A stretch of DNA of 64,000 nt from Paracidobacterium acidisoli (GCF_003428625.2 NZ_QVQT02000003.1:612207-676206); one strand, 5' to 3'; counted from the stretch's first letter, positions 33,407 through 44,428 are shown. Translations and numbers: made by a program. Notes: generated by a model from the sequence alone, not told the origin.

Positions 33407-34420
33407 TCAGTGAGAGCTGTGCAGATGATGGCGCTCATCGCTGTGCGCCGAAGCGGTTTCGGCGGCCGGCTGGGGTGAGTCGGTCTTTTTGCCGAGCTCG
33501 CGGGCCACGGTCCCGTTCTTCAGCATCTCCGCCGCCTGCCGGAGCGAAAGAGAAGAGGGCGTGCGCACATAGTCGCTGGTCTCTTCGTCTTCCTGATCGC
33601 CAATGCTCTTGAAGATCAGCGCATGACCCTGGATGTGGACGTGGGTCTGGGTGATCTGCCACTGGCCGGGCTGGACCTCCTGCCGGAGGATGTGGAAGGT
33701 GCCGCCTTTATCCAGCTTGCCGAGCAGCCCCCATCCGAATTCGACGGGCTGCGTCAGCGTTCCTTTCAGCTCCTTCAGGCGCATCTGCTTTTCGTCGACG
33801 ACCAGGGTTCCGGACATGGTGGCGAGGACACGGGAGTTCATGCTGGGCGGGCTGAAGTCGGGATTGGGCGTGTAGCTGAGGCGAATCTCGCCGTCGCTGC
33901 GGCCGGTCTCTTTCCAGAGGAAGGCCTTGGGCAGCATCTCCATCATGGAGCGGGCCTGCTGATCGTCGTGCTGGGCGTTTTTTTGCTGCTTCTGCCGCAG
34001 ATCGGGGTCTTTGACCATCTGATCGATCTTCTGAAGATCCTGCTGCTTCTCATCGGGACTGAGGTCGTGGCCGTCTGCTTTGATCGTCTCCGAGAGATTG
34101 CCGGCGGGGGTTTCGACGACCAGCCTCACGGTGGATTTGCCGGGAACCTGTTTGGCGTCGCGATACATCCAGGAGATGTGGTTGTTGGAATCGGCGGTCA
34201 GCTCGTTATTCACGACCTCCTGCACGATCTGTACCGGAGGCATCTGGCAGAAGGCGGGGCGCGCCGCGGCGGCGATCAGGGCGAGTACGGGAAAAGCCAG
34301 GAAGAGCCGGAAGGCGGCGGGCCGAACAGGTTTCGAGTACCGGGTATTGCCCGCAGAAATTATGGATCGAGAGAGCCCTTGCAGGACAATCATCAACGGG
34401 ATCGTACCTCTAGACTGCAT
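33407..34420 (-). CDS. Exported protein of unknown function
   Basis: From ATG 34420 the product has a long basic N-terminal region followed by a signal-like helix (FRLFLAFPVLALIAAAARP) cut near AFC-QMPP. The mature part starts PPVQIVQEVVNNELTADSNN and contains an E/K/Q-rich central segment, LSETIKADGHDLSPDEKQQD, then beta-rich sequence (MSGTLVVDEKQMRLKELKG). It ends in a His/Ser-rich tail. The layout resembles secreted acidobacterial proteins of unknown function that I have seen with the same NNELTADSN start. The start is uncertain: TTG 34429 and ATG 34393 are alternatives. Confidence 0.6.
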   Translation of the reverse strand: MQSRGTIPLMIVLQGLSRSIISAGNTRYSKPVRPAAFRLFLAFPVLALIAAAARPAFCQMPPVQIVQEVVNNELTADSNNHISWMYRDAKQVPGKSTVRLVVETPAGNLSETIKADGHDLSPDEKQQDLQKIDQMVKDPDLRQKQQKNAQHDDQQARSMMEMLPKAFLWKETGRSDGEIRLSYTPNPDFSPPSMNSRVLATMSGTLVVDEKQMRLKELKGTLTQPVEFGWGLLGKLDKGGTFHILRQEVQPGQWQITQTHVHIQGHALIFKSIGDQEDEETSDYVRTPSSLSLRQAAEMLKNGTVARELGKKTDSPQPAAETASAHSDERHHLHSSH

Positions 34421-34561
34421 CTTACCCAACCCTGGAGAGCTGGTGGTGCAGGGAACAATAAATCAGATGCCGGACGGGATGAAAGCCGTTTCCGCAGACA
34501 GAAGCGGTTTTCTCCCCGTCTGTACGACAAAGACCGCGGATCGAAGAATGCGCGCAATCAC

Positions 34562-34804
34562 TCATGCCGTGAACGCAAGGTCCACGACAGGCTCTTCTTC
34601 GCTCAGCGGCATGGCTCTCGGCAGAATTTCCACTTCACCTCCGGGCAGGAAGTGAAAGTCATAGCGCAGAAAGCACTCTCCACAGAGCCAGAAGTGTTCG
34701 ATCTGCAGAACGCTGTGCGCCTGGCGGGTCACTCTGACCACTCTGCCATTGCGCAGATAGAGCAGTTTCTGGCGGCAAGCCGGATTTATGCATTCGGAAA
34801 CCAC
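34562..34804 (-). CDS. Small four-cysteine (zinc-ribbon-like) protein
   Basis: The 80-residue product from a GTG at 34804 has CINPAC near the N-terminus (Cys5, Cys10) and CGEC at residues 41-44, consistent with one zinc site. LYLRNGRVVRV and IEHFWLC follow a compact beta pattern. GGAGGGG lies 3-9 bases upstream of the GTG, which decides the start; the longer frame from 35083 has no such site. I recall similar short proteins beginning V-S-E-C-x-N-P-x-C in acidobacterial genomes. Function unknown. Confidence 0.7.
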   Translation of the reverse strand: MVSECINPACRQKLLYLRNGRVVRVTRQAHSVLQIEHFWLCGECFLRYDFHFLPGGEVEILPRAMPLSEEEPVVDLAFTA

Positions 34805-35043
34805 GTTCCCCTCCAGCGAATAGGAGGGGAAAAGCAGGGCGATGGTTGCCCTCAAAGACGCAGGAGTGTGCAGTAAGGCAATTGCAATTGTGCAATTCGG
34901 CGCACGGAGGAAAACGTGTCTGCAGCGAGCAGAAAATGTGCGGGATGGAAAAGACGGAGGTGACAGGACGGCCGGGAGTATGAAATAGAATGCGTTTACA
35001 GTTTCGAGCGTTTTGTTCCCGCGCCGAAGTCGGGCGAAACCCC

Positions 35044-37311
35044 ATGATCCGGAGTAAATGCTTGTATTGCCGCAACCGCGCACCCGCTGTTTTTGTCTTC
35101 GCTGCCGCTTTTCTTCTGCCGTTATCTCATGCTCAGGGGACGCATCCCTGGACGGTGCAGGAGATTTACGGACATGAAGGAAGCCTGACGGGCGATCCTC
35201 CGGAGGGGATCAGCTGGTCGCCGGATGGCAGGGTCGCCACGTATCTGGCCGACAGCGGAGACGTGATGGAGGTGTTTCCGGGAGACGGCAAGCCGAAAAA
35301 GATGATTCCCTACGAAAAGATCAGCGGGCTGCTGTCGGCCAATGTGAGCGAGCGGGACCGCGATCACCGGAACCGCTACGACGAGCCGGATTACATCTGG
35401 GCGCCGGATTCCCAGCATCTGCTGTTCGATACCGATGGGGAGCTGTGGGTCTACGAGCTGAAGAGCGGAACCGGCGTGCAGGTGGGCAACAGCGGGATGC
35501 AGAGCGGGGACGATCCGAAGTTTTCTCCGAACGGGAAGTACATTTCCTTTTTGCGTAATCACAATCTGTATCTGCAGCGGCCGGACGGCTCGGCGCCGGC
35601 GACGGCGCTGACCAAAACCGACGATCCGACGCTGCTGAACGGCGAAGTCGACTGGGTGTATCTGGAAGAGCTGGACGTGCGGAGCAACTACTTCTGGTCG
35701 CCCGATTCGAAGCATATCGCCTACCTGCAGATGAATGAGAAGCAGGTTCCGCAGTATCCGATCGAGGACTGGCTGAACGTGCACTCGGCGGTCGATGAGC
35801 AGCGGTATCCGCAGCCGGGCGATCCCAACCCCGGGGTGAAGGTGGGGGTGGTGGATGAGAATGGCGGAGCGACGCACTGGCTGAAGATTCCGGAAGATTA
35901 CGGCAACGACTACATTCCGCGCTTCGGCTGGGTCGATCCGCGGGTGGTGTGGGTGGAGACGCTGAGCCGCGATCACAAGCACCTCAATGTGTGGTTCGCG
36001 GACACGAAGACGGGAGAGGTAAAGCTGGTTCTGGCGCAGACCGAGCCGGAGTACTTTACCGAAACCTACGATCTGCACTTTCTGGACAACGATCAGTTCC
36101 TGATCGTGAGCTGGCGCGATGGCTACCGGCATATCTACCGGTACGCCTATAACCCGTCGAATCCGCTGGATGCCGAGGCCAGGCCGCTGAATCAGGTGGA
36201 GAGCGGCGATTATGAAGTGACGGATATCAAGGCGATCGACCTGGGAACGAGCACGGTGTACTACCTGGCGGAGGGCGGCAATCCGCTGGATGTGCAGATC
36301 TGGGCGGTGCATCTGGACGGCAGCGGAAAGCGGCAGGTCTCCCGGACGCCGGGCGTGCACGATCCGGATTTTCCGGAGAACGGGAAGGCCTATATCGACA
36401 CGTACTCCGACCGCATGACGCCGCCCACGGTCGCTTCGTGCGCGCCGGACGGCACCTGTCAGCCGTTCTGGCAATCGACACCGGTCAGGGGGCACACGCT
36501 GCGCGCTCCGGTGGACCTGACGCTGACGGCGGCGGATGGAAAGACGGAACTTTACGGGGCGATCCTGCTGCCGGACAGCCGGACGGCAGTGAAGAGCGTG
36601 CCGCTGCTTGTGAATCCTTATGGCGGGCCGGGCGTGGGCGAGATGACGAACCGGTGGCGCGGCAAGGGATTTTTCTTTGACCAGCTGCTGGCCGAGCACG
36701 GGTTTGCGGTGCTGCATGTGGACAACCGCGGCATGGCGGGGCGCGGGCGCGCGTTCGAACAGGCGTGTTATCACAATTTCGGACCACCGCAGCTTGCCGA
36801 TCAGTTATCCGCAATAGATCAGGTGCTGGCGAAGTATCCGCAGCTTGACCCCGAGCGGATGGGGTGGTGGGGCTGGAGCTGGGGCGGCAGCTTTACGCTG
36901 TACGCGATGTCGCATTCGGACCGCTTTCAGGCCGGGGTCTCGGGCGCTCCGGTGACGGACTTCCGCAACTACGACTCGATTTATACGGAGCGGTATCTGG
37001 GGCTGCCGGCGGAAGACAAGGAGAACTACGACCGCGATTCGGACCTGAACAGCGCGGACGATCTGAAGGGGCATCTGCTGATTCTGCACGGCACGGGCGA
37101 CGACAACGTGCATCTGGAAAATACGGTGCAATATATCGAGAGGCTGATTCAGGCCGGGATTCCGTACGACTACAACATCTTTCCGCGCAAGACGCACTCT
37201 GTTGCCGGGGCGAAGGATCAGACGGAGCTGTTCAGCAAAATTCTGGAGCATTTCGAGCGCTATTTCGCGCAGGCTCCGGCAAACAGGGGAACAGGAGCGC
37301 AGGGGCAGTGA
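35044..37311 (+). CDS. Dipeptidyl peptidase IV-type S9 serine peptidase
   Basis: The 755-residue exported enzyme should remove N-terminal X-Pro dipeptides from peptides in the periplasm. It has a signal peptide (APAVFVFAAAFLLPLSHA), an N-terminal eight-bladed beta-propeller (about residues 50-510) with YIWAPDSQHLLF-type blades and the substrate-binding EELDV motif, and an alpha/beta hydrolase domain. The triad is S612 in GWSWGGSF, D in GTGDDNVHLE, and H in RKTHSV. The ATG at 35044 gives the normal signal; the frame upstream to 34990 is not needed. The stop overlaps the GTG of the metallo-hydrolase gene (GTGA). Confidence 0.94.
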   Translation: MIRSKCLYCRNRAPAVFVFAAAFLLPLSHAQGTHPWTVQEIYGHEGSLTGDPPEGISWSPDGRVATYLADSGDVMEVFPGDGKPKKMIPYEKISGLLSANVSERDRDHRNRYDEPDYIWAPDSQHLLFDTDGELWVYELKSGTGVQVGNSGMQSGDDPKFSPNGKYISFLRNHNLYLQRPDGSAPATALTKTDDPTLLNGEVDWVYLEELDVRSNYFWSPDSKHIAYLQMNEKQVPQYPIEDWLNVHSAVDEQRYPQPGDPNPGVKVGVVDENGGATHWLKIPEDYGNDYIPRFGWVDPRVVWVETLSRDHKHLNVWFADTKTGEVKLVLAQTEPEYFTETYDLHFLDNDQFLIVSWRDGYRHIYRYAYNPSNPLDAEARPLNQVESGDYEVTDIKAIDLGTSTVYYLAEGGNPLDVQIWAVHLDGSGKRQVSRTPGVHDPDFPENGKAYIDTYSDRMTPPTVASCAPDGTCQPFWQSTPVRGHTLRAPVDLTLTAADGKTELYGAILLPDSRTAVKSVPLLVNPYGGPGVGEMTNRWRGKGFFFDQLLAEHGFAVLHVDNRGMAGRGRAFEQACYHNFGPPQLADQLSAIDQVLAKYPQLDPERMGWWGWSWGGSFTLYAMSHSDRFQAGVSGAPVTDFRNYDSIYTERYLGLPAEDKENYDRDSDLNSADDLKGHLLILHGTGDDNVHLENTVQYIERLIQAGIPYDYNIFPRKTHSVAGAKDQTELFSKILEHFERYFAQAPANRGTGAQGQ

Positions 37312-38204
37312 GTCATCCGGCAGAGAGAGCGGATACGGGCGAGCTGGTGCGGGGACGCACGACGCTGGGTGAGTTTGAGCTGACGGTTCTGAGCGACGGC
37401 AGCTATTTTCTCGACGGCGGAGCGATGTTCGGCGTGGTGCCGAAGCCGATGTGGGAAAAGCGCGCCCCCGCGGATGCGCTGAACCGGATTCTGCTGGGGC
37501 TGAATACGGTGGTGGTGCGGACGGGAAAGCACACGGTAGCGATCGAGACCGGTATCGGCAACAAGCTGAGCGAAAAGCTGCGCGCCATTCACGAAGCGAA
37601 GGAGCAGCTGCCGCAGGCATTTGCCGCTGCGGGGATTCGGCCGGAGGAGGTGGATGTGGTGATCAACTCGCATCTGCACTTCGACCACTGCGGATGGAAC
37701 ACGACGAAGCTGCCGGACGGGAGAGTGATTCCGACGTTTCCGAATGCGCGGTACTTTGCACATCGCGGCGAGGTGGAACACGGGCATCTGCAGATGGAGC
37801 GGGACGCGGTGAGCTACATCAGCGACAACTACGATCCGCTGATAAAGAGCGGGCAGATGACGCTGCTGGACACGAAGCCGGGCGAGGTGACGGAGATCGT
37901 GCCGGGGATTTCGGTCGAGGGGTATCCGGGGCATACATCGCAGCTGCTGGCGGTGCATCTCGATTCAGGCGGGAAGCGGGCGTGCTACATCTCGGATCTG
38001 ATTCCGACGAGCGCACATCTCGATATCACATGGGTGATGGGGTATGACCTCGATCCGCTGACCTGCATTGAGCAGCGTAAACGCTTTTACCGGCGAGCGA
38101 TTCCGGAGGAGTGGCTGGTGCTGTTTACACACGATCACCGCACACCATTCGGCTATGTTGAGATGAACGAAAAAGGCAAGCCGGTGATGAAGCGGCAGGT
38201 CTGA
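37308..38204 (+). CDS. Metallo-beta-lactamase-fold hydrolase
   Basis: A 298-residue MBL-fold enzyme. The zinc motif HLHFDHCGW is at residues 122-130, with further ligands in YPGHTSQ and YISDL, and a C-terminal HDH. The arrangement (HxHxDH followed by a cap region with AHRGEVEHG) resembles quorum-quenching lactonases and related phosphorylcholine/ester hydrolases; I cannot choose the substrate. The start is a GTG at 37308 whose bases overlap the stop of the peptidase gene, so the two are translationally coupled. An esterase gene follows after 33 bp on the same strand. Confidence 0.85.
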   Translation: MSHPAERADTGELVRGRTTLGEFELTVLSDGSYFLDGGAMFGVVPKPMWEKRAPADALNRILLGLNTVVVRTGKHTVAIETGIGNKLSEKLRAIHEAKEQLPQAFAAAGIRPEEVDVVINSHLHFDHCGWNTTKLPDGRVIPTFPNARYFAHRGEVEHGHLQMERDAVSYISDNYDPLIKSGQMTLLDTKPGEVTEIVPGISVEGYPGHTSQLLAVHLDSGGKRACYISDLIPTSAHLDITWVMGYDLDPLTCIEQRKRFYRRAIPEEWLVLFTHDHRTPFGYVEMNEKGKPVMKRQV

Positions 38205-38237
38205 ACGTTTGTCGCTCTACAAACTCTCTGAGGTTCC

Positions 38238-39176
38238 ATGCCACTCGATGCAAAGGTGAGATCGATTCTCGATGCGCAGGCCGCAAAGCATGCGCGGCCA
38301 TTAACCCGGATCACTCCAGAGGAGGCACGCGGCAGAGTGGAGGAGATTGTCGCCGCGGTGCGGCTGACGGATCTGCCGCAGGTGCGTGTCGCGGATATCA
38401 ACATTCCGGGGCCGGGCGGAGCCATTCCGGCGCGTGTGTACCGGCCTGAGAAGCAGGGCGTTTTCCCGGCGGTGGTGCACTTTCACGGCGGCGGATGGGT
38501 GATGGGGACGCTCGATTCTCACGATCCCTTTTGCCGTTATCTCTGCGGAGCTGCCGATGCTGTAGTGGTGTCGGTCGATTATCGGCTGGCGCCGGAGCAC
38601 AGATTTCCCGCGGCCGTGGAGGACAGCGAAGCGGCGGTGCTTTATGTACTGGATCATGCAGCGGAGTTTTCCGCAGACCCGCATGCGGTGCTGGTGAGCG
38701 GCGACAGCGCCGGAGGCAATCTGGCGGCGGTGGTGGCGCTGCGTCTGCGGGGCAGGAAGAAGCTGCGCGGGCAGATTCTGCTGTTTCCGATCACCGATCA
38801 TTACAGCTCCGCATACCCGTCATACGAGGAGAATGCGAAGGGGTACGGGCTGGAGCGGGATGGCATGATCTGGTTCTGGAATCATTACCTGCCGCATCCG
38901 CAGGAGATCCATCATCCGGATGCGTCGCCGCTGCGTGCGGCCGATCTGAGCGGGCTGCCTCCGGCGCTGGTGGTGACCGGCGAGTACGATGTGCTGCGCG
39001 ATGAGGGCGTGAAGTACGCAGAGCGGCTGAAGGAAGCAGGCGTGCCGGTCACGCATCTTCACTACGACGACATGCATCACAACTTCTGCGTCTGGCCGCT
39101 GACGGTGGGCGCGCTGAAGCAGTCGCGGGAGGCCATTGCCGCGATGGCTGAATGGATTCAGGCAGCGGCGCGATAA
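38238..39176 (+). CDS. HSL-family alpha/beta hydrolase (esterase/lipase)
   Basis: The 312-residue cytosolic enzyme hydrolyses carboxylic esters, probably of short acyl chains. The oxyanion motif is HFHGGGWVMG, the nucleophile is S157 in SGDSAGGNL, the aspartate is in GEYDVLRDEG, and the histidine is in MHHNF, all in the order of the hormone-sensitive lipase class (family IV). The length is standard and there is no signal peptide. It is the third gene of a likely peptidase/MBL/esterase transcript. It converges on lepA with 30 bp between. Confidence 0.9.
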   Translation: MPLDAKVRSILDAQAAKHARPLTRITPEEARGRVEEIVAAVRLTDLPQVRVADINIPGPGGAIPARVYRPEKQGVFPAVVHFHGGGWVMGTLDSHDPFCRYLCGAADAVVVSVDYRLAPEHRFPAAVEDSEAAVLYVLDHAAEFSADPHAVLVSGDSAGGNLAAVVALRLRGRKKLRGQILLFPITDHYSSAYPSYEENAKGYGLERDGMIWFWNHYLPHPQEIHHPDASPLRAADLSGLPPALVVTGEYDVLRDEGVKYAERLKEAGVPVTHLHYDDMHHNFCVWPLTVGALKQSREAIAAMAEWIQAAAR

Positions 39177-39206
39177 CCGGTTGAACGGCAGCGTGACGGA
39201 AGAGGA

Positions 39207-41021
<1,815 letters not shown>

Positions 41022-41194
41022 GAAAAGAGTGCCGGTTCCCGGCGGGTTTCATTGGGAGGATTTCTTTTGAAGCGGGTATCGGCTTTGGGTATACCCGGCG
41101 GAGGAAACTCTCCTGAGGCCTCAGTTTATCATCGGCATTGTCGGCATCGCGCCGACCGCAGTCATACAATAAGGCAGGTAATCCTCGCTGGCGC

Positions 41195-43033
41195 ATGGCA
41201 GTACATAAGGCTTTTTCCGCCGCAGCTTTTGCGGCTTTGCTGATCCTTCCGGGATACGCTTCGGGACGCGATTCCCATCCCTCGACATCCGGCGCCGCAC
41301 GGAGCGCACGGGCGTCTGCGCAGCAGACCGCTCCCGCGCAGTCCGCATCCGCATCGCCAGGCATGAGCCGGCAAAAGGCGGAGCAGGACCAGCAGCTCAT
41401 CGATACGGTCGAGAAGGCGTGGCAGACCGGCATGCAGAACTATCAGCAGGGGCATGCGGCGGCGGCCAAAGCGAACTTCGATTACGCCGTCGACCTGATG
41501 CTGACCAGTGGTCTGGATATCCGGAACGATCCGGCGCTGAGCGCGGAGTTCGACCGCATTGTGGATGCGGAGAACACGCAGGAGCTGGATGCGCTGCGGC
41601 AGAAGACGAACGCGGCGTCGCAGGCAGCCGAGCCGGCTCCGGTGGATATTGCGAACGACGTCACCTTCCCGGTGGACCCGAACGTCAAGGCGCAGGCGGA
41701 GGCGGAGCTGAAGGTCACGCAGTCCGATCTGCCGCTGGTGATGAACGATCCCGTCGCGAGCTTCATCAACTTCTTCACGCACACGACTCTGGGGCACAAC
41801 ACCATCGTCGGCTCGCTGACCCGCGCCGGGCGCTACAAGGAGATGATCCAGCGAGTACTAAAGGAAGAGGGTGTTCCGCAGGACCTGTTCTATCTGGCGG
41901 TGGCCGAGTCGGGCTTCCGGCCTCAGGCGGTCAATCCCAGATCGGATGCGGCCGGGATGTGGCAGTTCATGCCATACGGAACATACGGTCTGCGGCGGAC
42001 GGCCTGGTATGACGAGCGGTTCGATCCGGAGAAGTCGACGCGCGCCTATGCCCGCGAGATCAAGGCCAACTACGAACAGCTCGGCGACTGGTATCTGGCG
42101 ATGGCGGCCTACGACTGGGGCGCGGGCAATGTGCAGCGCGCGGTGCAGCGCACCGGCTATGCGGACTTCTGGGAGCTGTACCGGCGGAACAATCTGCCGG
42201 CAGAGACGAAGAACTACGTGCCGATTATTATCGCGGTCACGATCATGGCCAAGAATCCGAAGCAGTATGGCCTGGATGATCTGGCTCCCGATCCGCCGCT
42301 GCTGGACGATACGGTGACCACCGATTATGCGGTGGATCTGCGGCTGGTGTCAGACATTACGGGCGCGCCGCTGCAGGAGATCGAGGCGCTGAATCCGAGC
42401 CTGCTGCGCATGTCCACGCCGCCGGATGAGCCGTTCGATCTGCACCTGCCCGCAGGGGCGAAGGCCGGTTTCGAGCAGACCATTGCCGAGATTCCGGAAG
42501 ACAAGCGGCGCTACTGGCGGTATCACGTGCTGCAGCCGAGCGATACGATCAGCGACATTGCGCGCACCTATCATGTCTCCACTTCAGAGATCGCCTTCGT
42601 GAATCAGCTCAGCTCGACGGAGGACCTCTCCGGCGTGGATGCGCTGGTGATTCCGGTAGCGCCTTCGTCGGCTCCTTCTTCGCTGCGGACGGCGCGTTAC
42701 AAGGTACGGCACGGCGATACGGTGGTGACGGTGGCCGACCGCTTCGGAGTCACGGTGGAGCAGCTGCGCCGCTGGAATCATCTGAAGGGCTCGGAGCTGG
42801 CGGTGGGGCGGAGTCTGTATGTCTCCGAGCCGGCGCGGATCACGGGCTCTTCCCGCGGGCGGCATGGGCGCGGCACACGCAGGCATGCTTCCGCGAAGGA
42901 AACTGCATCTCACTCGACGGCCGCTTCAGAGCGCGGGCAGAAGCGAAGCGGAGGCCACCCGGCGCGCCGTGTGGACGAGAGCAGGGCACATGCCGTGGCA
43001 GGTTCCTCCGCAAAAAAGAAGAAGCATATCTGA
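41195..43033 (+). CDS. MltD-like lytic transglycosylase with two LysM domains
   Basis: This 612-residue exported enzyme cleaves peptidoglycan glycan strands with 1,6-anhydro product. A signal peptide (MAVHKAFSAAAFAALLILPG) is followed by a Q/A-rich region, then an SLT domain with catalytic E238 in AESGFRPQA, and MWQFMPYGTYGL. Two C-terminal LysM modules lie near residues 443-488 (YHVLQPSDTISDIARTYHV) and 502-545 (YKVRHGDTVVTVADRFGV). The tail is rich in H, S and R. I chose the ATG at 41195 for the signal peptide. It lies upstream of the histone-like gene, but that has its own promoter. Confidence 0.92.
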   Translation: MAVHKAFSAAAFAALLILPGYASGRDSHPSTSGAARSARASAQQTAPAQSASASPGMSRQKAEQDQQLIDTVEKAWQTGMQNYQQGHAAAAKANFDYAVDLMLTSGLDIRNDPALSAEFDRIVDAENTQELDALRQKTNAASQAAEPAPVDIANDVTFPVDPNVKAQAEAELKVTQSDLPLVMNDPVASFINFFTHTTLGHNTIVGSLTRAGRYKEMIQRVLKEEGVPQDLFYLAVAESGFRPQAVNPRSDAAGMWQFMPYGTYGLRRTAWYDERFDPEKSTRAYAREIKANYEQLGDWYLAMAAYDWGAGNVQRAVQRTGYADFWELYRRNNLPAETKNYVPIIIAVTIMAKNPKQYGLDDLAPDPPLLDDTVTTDYAVDLRLVSDITGAPLQEIEALNPSLLRMSTPPDEPFDLHLPAGAKAGFEQTIAEIPEDKRRYWRYHVLQPSDTISDIARTYHVSTSEIAFVNQLSSTEDLSGVDALVIPVAPSSAPSSLRTARYKVRHGDTVVTVADRFGVTVEQLRRWNHLKGSELAVGRSLYVSEPARITGSSRGRHGRGTRRHASAKETASHSTAASERGQKRSGGHPARRVDESRAHAVAGSSAKKKKHI

Positions 43034-43070
43034 AAAGAGCCCGCTAGAATCAGTTGAGGGCTTGCATCCG

Positions 43071-43101
43071 TTGACGAGCCGTTGCATGCTGTTGCTATAA
43101 T
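43071..43101 (+). promoter_or_regulatory. Sigma-70-like promoter of the histone-like gene
   Basis: TTGACG (43071-43076), a 19-bp spacer, and a consensus TATAAT (43096-43101). Transcription would start near 43108, leaving about 75 bases of leader before the ATG at 43184. The ATG at 43082 lies inside the promoter, so it cannot be the start on this transcript. Confidence 0.7.
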
Positions 43102-43183
43102 CCGCGCCGCAGGGCTTGTATGTATCTTTGCTGCGCTGAATCGCAGAGGGGCCACGGTAACGGAAGTCCGGAGGGATGAATCC

Positions 43184-43825
43184 ATGCAGGACGATCGCAG
43201 ACTTTTCGCAAGCAGTGACGATGAATTCGAGCCGGAATCTTTCGACGATTCCGAAGAGCTGGATAGCGGCTTTGATGAGGACGAGGAAGAAGAGGAAGTC
43301 TCTATCTCGGTTTCGTCCGATGATGACGATATAGAAGATGAAGAGACGGAAGGCGTCGTCGTTGCCATCATCGAAGAGCCGATCGAGGACACCGTGGCGG
43401 TGCCCGCGGTGAGCAAAGCACCGGCAGGGAAGAAAGCCGCGAAGAAGGCAGCCAAAAAAGCGCCGGCCAAAAAAGCTGCAAAGAAAGCAGTGGAGAAGGC
43501 TCCCGCGAAGAAGGCCGCGAAAAAGGTTTCAGCCAAAAAAGCCGCGAAGAAAGCTCCGGCTAAAAAGGCCGTAAAGAAATCCGCTGCGAAGAAAAGCAGT
43601 GGCGCTCGAAGTGGCGGACGGGCTGCAAAGAAATCTGCAGCCGGTAAAAAGAGCGTCGTCAGTAAAAACCCAACCAAGAGAGGTCTTACTTTGGCAGTGA
43701 AGAAAGCAGCAAAGAAGGCAGCAGTGAAGAAAGCAGTGAAGAAGGCTCCCGCGAAGAAGGCAGCCAAGAAGGCCCCGGCCAAGAAAGCGGCCAAGAAGGC
43801 AGCAAAGAAGGCAACGAAGAAGTAG
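43184..43825 (+). CDS. Histone H1-like protein with acidic N-terminal half
   Basis: The 213-residue protein is bipolar. Residues 1-85 are extremely acidic ([20 protein letters not shown]), and residues about 90-213 are lysine/alanine repeats of the type [12 protein letters not shown] that recall H1-like and HU-tail nucleoid proteins and bind DNA or RNA. A short non-repeat segment ([11 protein letters not shown], near 160) splits the basic half. The ATG at 43184 has GGAGG 9 bases upstream and matches the promoter at 43071. The acidic half could shield the tail or recruit partners. A strong terminator follows. The closest alternative is a low-complexity linker of a larger gene, but the frame is self-contained. 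Confidence 0.82.
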   Translation: MQDDRRLFASSDDEFEPESFDDSEELDSGFDEDEEEEEVSISVSSDDDDIEDEETEGVVVAIIEEPIEDTVAVPAVSKAPAGKKAAKKAAKKAPAKKAAKKAVEKAPAKKAAKKVSAKKAAKKAPAKKAVKKSAAKKSSGARSGGRAAKKSAAGKKSVVSKNPTKRGLTLAVKKAAKKAAVKKAVKKAPAKKAAKKAPAKKAAKKAAKKATKK

Positions 43826-43853
43826 TTCACCGTAGTCTTAAGGCAAGCAAAAG

Positions 43854-43879
43854 AGCCCGGCACAACGCCGGGCTTTTTT
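43854..43879 (+). terminator. Rho-independent terminator of the histone-like gene
   Basis: Stem AGCCCGGC (43854-43861), loop ACAAC, GCCGGGCT (43867-43874), then six T (43874-43879). The stop codon is 29 bp upstream. Confidence 0.93.
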
Positions 43880-43922
43880 GCGCCTGCAGAAGCTTCTCAC
43901 TTGCCTGATTTTGCCGCAGATA

Positions 43923-43958
43923 ACATCGCCTCTTCCCCTGACGAGGAAGAGGCGATGT
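43923..43958. repeat. 14-bp perfect hairpin between convergent genes
   Basis: ACATCGCCTCTTCC (43923-43936), loop CCTGACGA, GGAAGAGGCGATGT (43945-43958). It sits 16 bp beyond the stop of the DinB gene on the minus strand. No T-tract follows on either strand, but the stem is long enough to slow or stop polymerase. Confidence 0.6.
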
Positions 43959-43974
43959 GCGAAATGGGAACCGG

Positions 43975-44421
43975 CTACGAGGCCTGAATCTGGCGGAGAT
44001 GGTGCTGCTGATGCGCGATGTAGTCCGTGATGAGGAAGCGGAGGGTTACGGGAGCATCATCGCCAACGCGGCATTCGGCTTCGAGCTTCGCGACAGGAAT
44101 GCGGTTCACCACGGCGATGAGAAGGTCGTGGTAAGCCTTCCACCAGCCGAGGAGCGTCTCCCAGGAGGCCTCCGCATAGCCGTGCGCATCGACCCATGCC
44201 TGCTGGCCGTAATCCGGCCCGGTATATGCACCATCGAGGGAGGCGCGCACAAACCGCTGATGATTGTTGGCCGCGGAGTCGATCATGTGGCCGAGGATCT
44301 GTTTGCGCGTCCAGCCACCCTCGCGCCAGGGAGTGTCAGCAAGCGAGTGCGGAGCAGCCTTCAGCGCAGCGTGCAGAGCATTGCACCCCGCGCTGAATTC
44401 TTCTCTGACGGAGTTCGACAA
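43975..44421 (-). CDS. DinB/YfiT-family metal-dependent protein
   Basis: The 148-residue protein is a four-helix DinB superfamily member. His45 in GHMIDSAANNHQR and the late His cluster in HQQHHLRQ are the expected divalent-metal ligands. Family members serve as thiol S-transferases, including bacillithiol-dependent ones, or as hydrolases. In this genome, with a YpdA homologue, a bacillithiol-linked role is a reasonable guess but not shown. It starts 7 bp after the peroxiredoxin stop on the same strand, so the two should be cotranscribed and may share a role in oxidative or thiol stress. Confidence 0.85.
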   Translation of the reverse strand: MSNSVREEFSAGCNALHAALKAAPHSLADTPWREGGWTRKQILGHMIDSAANNHQRFVRASLDGAYTGPDYGQQAWVDAHGYAEASWETLLGWWKAYHDLLIAVVNRIPVAKLEAECRVGDDAPVTLRFLITDYIAHQQHHLRQIQAS

Positions 44422-44428
44422 GAGCGGA

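Noticed and set aside
36864-37307. N-terminal extension of the MBL-fold gene into the peptidase gene
   Set aside because: This part is the peptidase gene read in another frame; the GTG at 37308 overlapping the stop gives a normal MBL start.
43082-43183. Longer N-terminus for the histone-like protein
   Set aside because: Its ATG lies inside the TTGACG-TATAAT promoter spacer, so it would not be on the transcript.
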